27,751 nt of DNA from a virus. The notes beneath the pieces are model-generated. The model saw only the letters and a list, made by a program, of their open reading frames with translations. It was not told where the DNA came from and ran no database searches. Shown piece after piece: positions 25,374-27,751 of this stretch. Every line of letters starts with the position of its first letter. Position 1 is the first letter of the stretch. The stretch covers positions 1-27,751 of IMG/VR virus record IMGVR_UViG_3300030090_004797; one strand, given 5' to 3'. The position numbers were made by a program, and so were the translations under genes.

Positions 25374-27590
25374 TTACTTTTTAATTATTTGCGATACATT
25401 TCCTGTGTTTTTATATTTAGAAATATGTATATTTAATTTTGGTTTCTCTATTTTTGCGTTTGGCGCATACAAGTGTCTATTGTTAGCCATAATTGCTAAA
25501 CCACTACTTATTGTCGCGTCAAACTTTGTTCTTTTTGTTATATCAAATCTTGACCAGTCGTTTAAAAGAGTGTTAAAATACAAACTTCCAAAACTTCCAT
25601 CTTGTTTTATACCTACGTGATCTTGTATGTACATTTCTATTGCTGCTGCGTGAGCTTGTTTTATATCTTCACTAGTGTTTGGTATACCACCTATTTCTTT
25701 CTCTGCTACAGATAGTTTGTTCCAAGTTTTATCTGGCCTATTCATACTATAGCCTCTATAACCTCTACGTCTTAAATAATACAACAACCTAGGCTTGTTA
25801 TTTTCTGCTAACATTGGCATGCCATAAAACACTAAAGCCATCAAAACGTCTTCAAAAAATATCTCAGCAGTTTGCGGTCTTGATAAATACTCTAAAAAAA
25901 AGTGGTTTGCAGGAGCGTCTTCCATACTAAACTTTGTTAAACCATGTAAAGCTCCTTTAGATCCTTTTCCATCTACTGTTCCTGATATATCGTAGCTATC
26001 ACAACCAAAAGCACCCATGTGTTCGTTACCAGGGTATTTAATACCGTTTTTAATTACTACTCTGTTTTGTAATGGTTGTTGTGGTACCCAACTAACTTTA
26101 AACCTACCTTTTGGATCTGGATAAAAAATTACTTGTGAATCTTTTATACCGTTAACCCACTGAAAGTTTCCTTGCGTTATACCAAGCGTGCTATACATCT
26201 CTTCGTTATAGTCTATTTGTTCGTAAATTTTTATCAAGTTAAATATACTATTTTTAGCCTCATCTCTAAACGCGTGTTCTTCTGTTCTTGGAAACTGCCT
26301 GTAAAACTCATTTAAAGCATCTTGATCGTTTTTTAAACCGTCTGCTTCGTTATTCCAGTGATCTATTATTCCATAATCTATTAATTCACCATCTGGTCCG
26401 AAGACATCATTATCTGGGTTATTAAATACTGGTTGTCCGTATTCGTCAATAAATCCTTCATAGTTCCACTCCATTGGTATAAAAAGAGAATATAAACCAG
26501 ACTTTGTTTGTCCATTACGGTTTCTTTTTGTAACGTCAGAATCATTGTAAAGTTTTTTAAAGTTATCACCACCTTTGTCTAACGCATTACTAGTTGAGCC
26601 CATCATACACTTACCAACTATTTTAGCGCCTAATCTTAAACACGTTTTTGTAACACGCCAGTTGTTTAAAATATTATCAGGTCTTTCCCATTTACCACTT
26701 TCATCGTGCACTAGTAAAGCTAATTTTTCACCGTCATAACTATTGTCACCAGTATTTTTCCAGTCAATAGTTGTATCTAAACCTTGAAGATCTTCTAGCT
26801 GTTCGTTAGCTGTAATCTTTTTTCTTGTAAACTTACTAGCTGGTACCCTGTAAGCAAGCTCTGTTTTAGGACGGTCCATACCGTCTTGTATTGGTTTAAA
26901 GAAAAACGGGTAATTTATACTAATTGGCACTACTTTATCCGTAAACATTTTTTTAGCATCTGCACCTGTTTTAGATAGTATACCATATCTACTATCACTT
27001 GAAATAGTAGCTAAATTAACTGTTTCTGCGCTTGACATGAAAGAAAATCCACTACGTCTGTTTTTAAGGTAACACATACCGTAACACCTTTTATCAGCTT
27101 TACATGCTTCCCAAAATATATAGAATAACCTATTAGCCTCTCTATAGTCAGGAGCACCCACGTCTATTTTACTCCACTGTAAATACATATAGTGAGTGCC
27201 TGTTATGTATGTTGGTTTTTTATTATTCATAAACCAAAAACCCTCGTCTCTACGCTTAAATTCTTCGTCTATATAATCAAACCACTGCTCTTTTTGTTCT
27301 TCAGGATAAGCTCTCCAATCAAATATGTTTTTAAGCTTACTTAATTCTTTTGGGTAATCTATTTTTTCCCACTTATTTTTTTGCAGTCCATGTACTTGCA
27401 CGGGCACAGATGGTAAAGCAATTCGCAAGTTTTGGATTTCAAGTATTTCACCAATTTTACCAGTTTTTGATATAACGATAATATCATGTTCTTTATTGTA
27501 TCCATATTTCCATTTTTTACCACGGTTTAAACGTGTAATTGTTGTCTTCTTTATAGGTTCTATAACCTTAACTAAACTTTGATTGTACAT
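25374..27590 (-). CDS. terL: Terminase large subunit
   Basis: This 738-residue protein is the ATP-driven DNA-packaging motor and nuclease. Visible parts: the adenine-binding lead 'YITGTHYMYLQWSKID' (128-143); a deviant Walker A KNRRSGFSF (176-184); Walker B ALLVHDE with D296/E297; the coupling motif GSTSN (331-335); and the FPRTEEHAF segment (433-441) common at the end of the ATPase. In the nuclease part, GAFGCDSYD has D531 as the first metal-binding acid, and acidic residues in EIFFEDVL (575-582) and further on may complete the site. The lack of a classical GxGKS loop and the QWSKID lead resemble crAss-like and related marine phages. Its ATG overlaps the upstream stop (TAATG), suggesting coupled translation. 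Confidence 0.93.
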   Translation of the reverse strand: MYNQSLVKVIEPIKKTTITRLNRGKKWKYGYNKEHDIIVISKTGKIGEILEIQNLRIALPSVPVQVHGLQKNKWEKIDYPKELSKLKNIFDWRAYPEEQKEQWFDYIDEEFKRRDEGFWFMNNKKPTYITGTHYMYLQWSKIDVGAPDYREANRLFYIFWEACKADKRCYGMCYLKNRRSGFSFMSSAETVNLATISSDSRYGILSKTGADAKKMFTDKVVPISINYPFFFKPIQDGMDRPKTELAYRVPASKFTRKKITANEQLEDLQGLDTTIDWKNTGDNSYDGEKLALLVHDESGKWERPDNILNNWRVTKTCLRLGAKIVGKCMMGSTSNALDKGGDNFKKLYNDSDVTKRNRNGQTKSGLYSLFIPMEWNYEGFIDEYGQPVFNNPDNDVFGPDGELIDYGIIDHWNNEADGLKNDQDALNEFYRQFPRTEEHAFRDEAKNSIFNLIKIYEQIDYNEEMYSTLGITQGNFQWVNGIKDSQVIFYPDPKGRFKVSWVPQQPLQNRVVIKNGIKYPGNEHMGAFGCDSYDISGTVDGKGSKGALHGLTKFSMEDAPANHFFLEYLSRPQTAEIFFEDVLMALVFYGMPMLAENNKPRLLYYLRRRGYRGYSMNRPDKTWNKLSVAEKEIGGIPNTSEDIKQAHAAAIEMYIQDHVGIKQDGSFGSLYFNTLLNDWSRFDITKRTKFDATISSGLAIMANNRHLYAPNAKIEKPKLNIHISKYKNTGNVSQIIKK

Positions 27591-27751
27591 TACTTAGATC
27601 TGCCTTCTGCGAATCCTTTAAAGACTTTTTTCTCTGCCTCTTTAGGTGTTTTTCCCTCAAGCAGGTTTTCTTCTTCTTGGATTCTGTTAAGTATTTCAAA
27701 TGCGTCAAATATTGCTAGTTTTTTAGTAGCCGCGGCATTTTTTAATCTATC
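27590..27751 (-). CDS. C-terminal end of a small protein upstream of the terminase (possible small terminase subunit; 5' end outside window)
   Basis: The last 53 residues are visible before a TAA stop at 27590-27592. They read FDAFEILNRIQEEENLLEGK and TPKEAEKKVFKGFAEGRSK, preceded by a helical DRLKNAAATKKLA. I recognise this C-terminus as recurrent in marine phages in front of the terminase gene. The position fits a small terminase subunit, but the DNA-binding N-terminus is outside the window, so the role is open. The last base of the stop is the first base of the terL ATG. Confidence 0.6.
   Translation of the reverse strand, partial: DRLKNAAATKKLAIFDAFEILNRIQEEENLLEGKTPKEAEKKVFKGFAEGRSK

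Noticed and set aside
1-27751. Prophage or integration signs
   Set aside because: No integrase, repressor, attachment repeat, tRNA gene or host gene is seen; the window is only virion genes, so lifestyle cannot be judged.

Overview
The window is about 27.7 kb of AT-rich DNA. Almost all of it is coding, and every gene I can support lies on the minus strand, so transcription runs from high to low coordinates. It is the virion-assembly region of a tailed double-stranded DNA phage. The host is inferred to be a member of the Bacteroidetes, probably a marine flavobacterium. Three sequence signals point that way: none of the start codons has a Shine-Dalgarno sequence and all sit behind A/T-only leaders; all 15 visible stop codons are TAA; and the largest protein ends in Cys-rich GCTDP...DDGSC repeats plus a SprB-like module, both typical of flavobacterial surface proteins. 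The gene order and the absence of sheath, tube or clear tape-measure genes favour a podovirus-like particle. That is inference, because both window ends cut through the gene cluster.

Layout in order of transcription (right to left). (1) DNA packaging and head: the C-terminal end of a small protein upstream of the terminase (27590-27751), the terminase large subunit (25374-27590), the portal (22951-25371), an acidic scaffold (21732-22922) and the major capsid protein (20206-21708). A hairpin terminator with a UUCG loop follows the capsid gene. (2) Neck: a conserved 274-residue protein of unknown role (19311-20135), a second stable hairpin, a 54-residue DCGCD protein (19093-19257), and two probable head-tail connector proteins (18373-19083 and 17013-18368). 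(3) Tail and host contact: a giant 2857-residue protein (8436-17009) whose first ~2000 residues look like a phage tail or nozzle protein and whose last ~830 residues are adhesin-like repeats; then a 122-residue SH3-like protein (8054-8422), an 864-residue structural protein (5449-8043) and a cupin (4903-5391). (4) Probable ejection proteins: 231 residues (4203-4898), 603 residues (2375-4186), and a protein of at least 789 residues (1-2367, open at the window edge) carrying an HEVLH zincin motif.

The genes are tightly packed: most gaps are 2-60 bases, and one TAATG stop/start overlap occurs. This indicates one or a few long late transcripts. The GC-rich hairpins around the 274-residue gene are the only places where transcription looks divided. 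The terminase and portal package DNA into a shell built by scaffold and capsid protein, connectors and nozzle close the head, the repeat-bearing tail protein probably contacts the host surface, and the last three products probably enter the cell envelope with the DNA.

The most unusual content is the giant tail protein with its higher-order repeat pattern, and a beta-rich module that recurs in several different virion proteins. No RNA genes, CRISPR arrays, insertion sequences, integrase or attachment sites were seen. No stretch over 300 bases lacks a gene.
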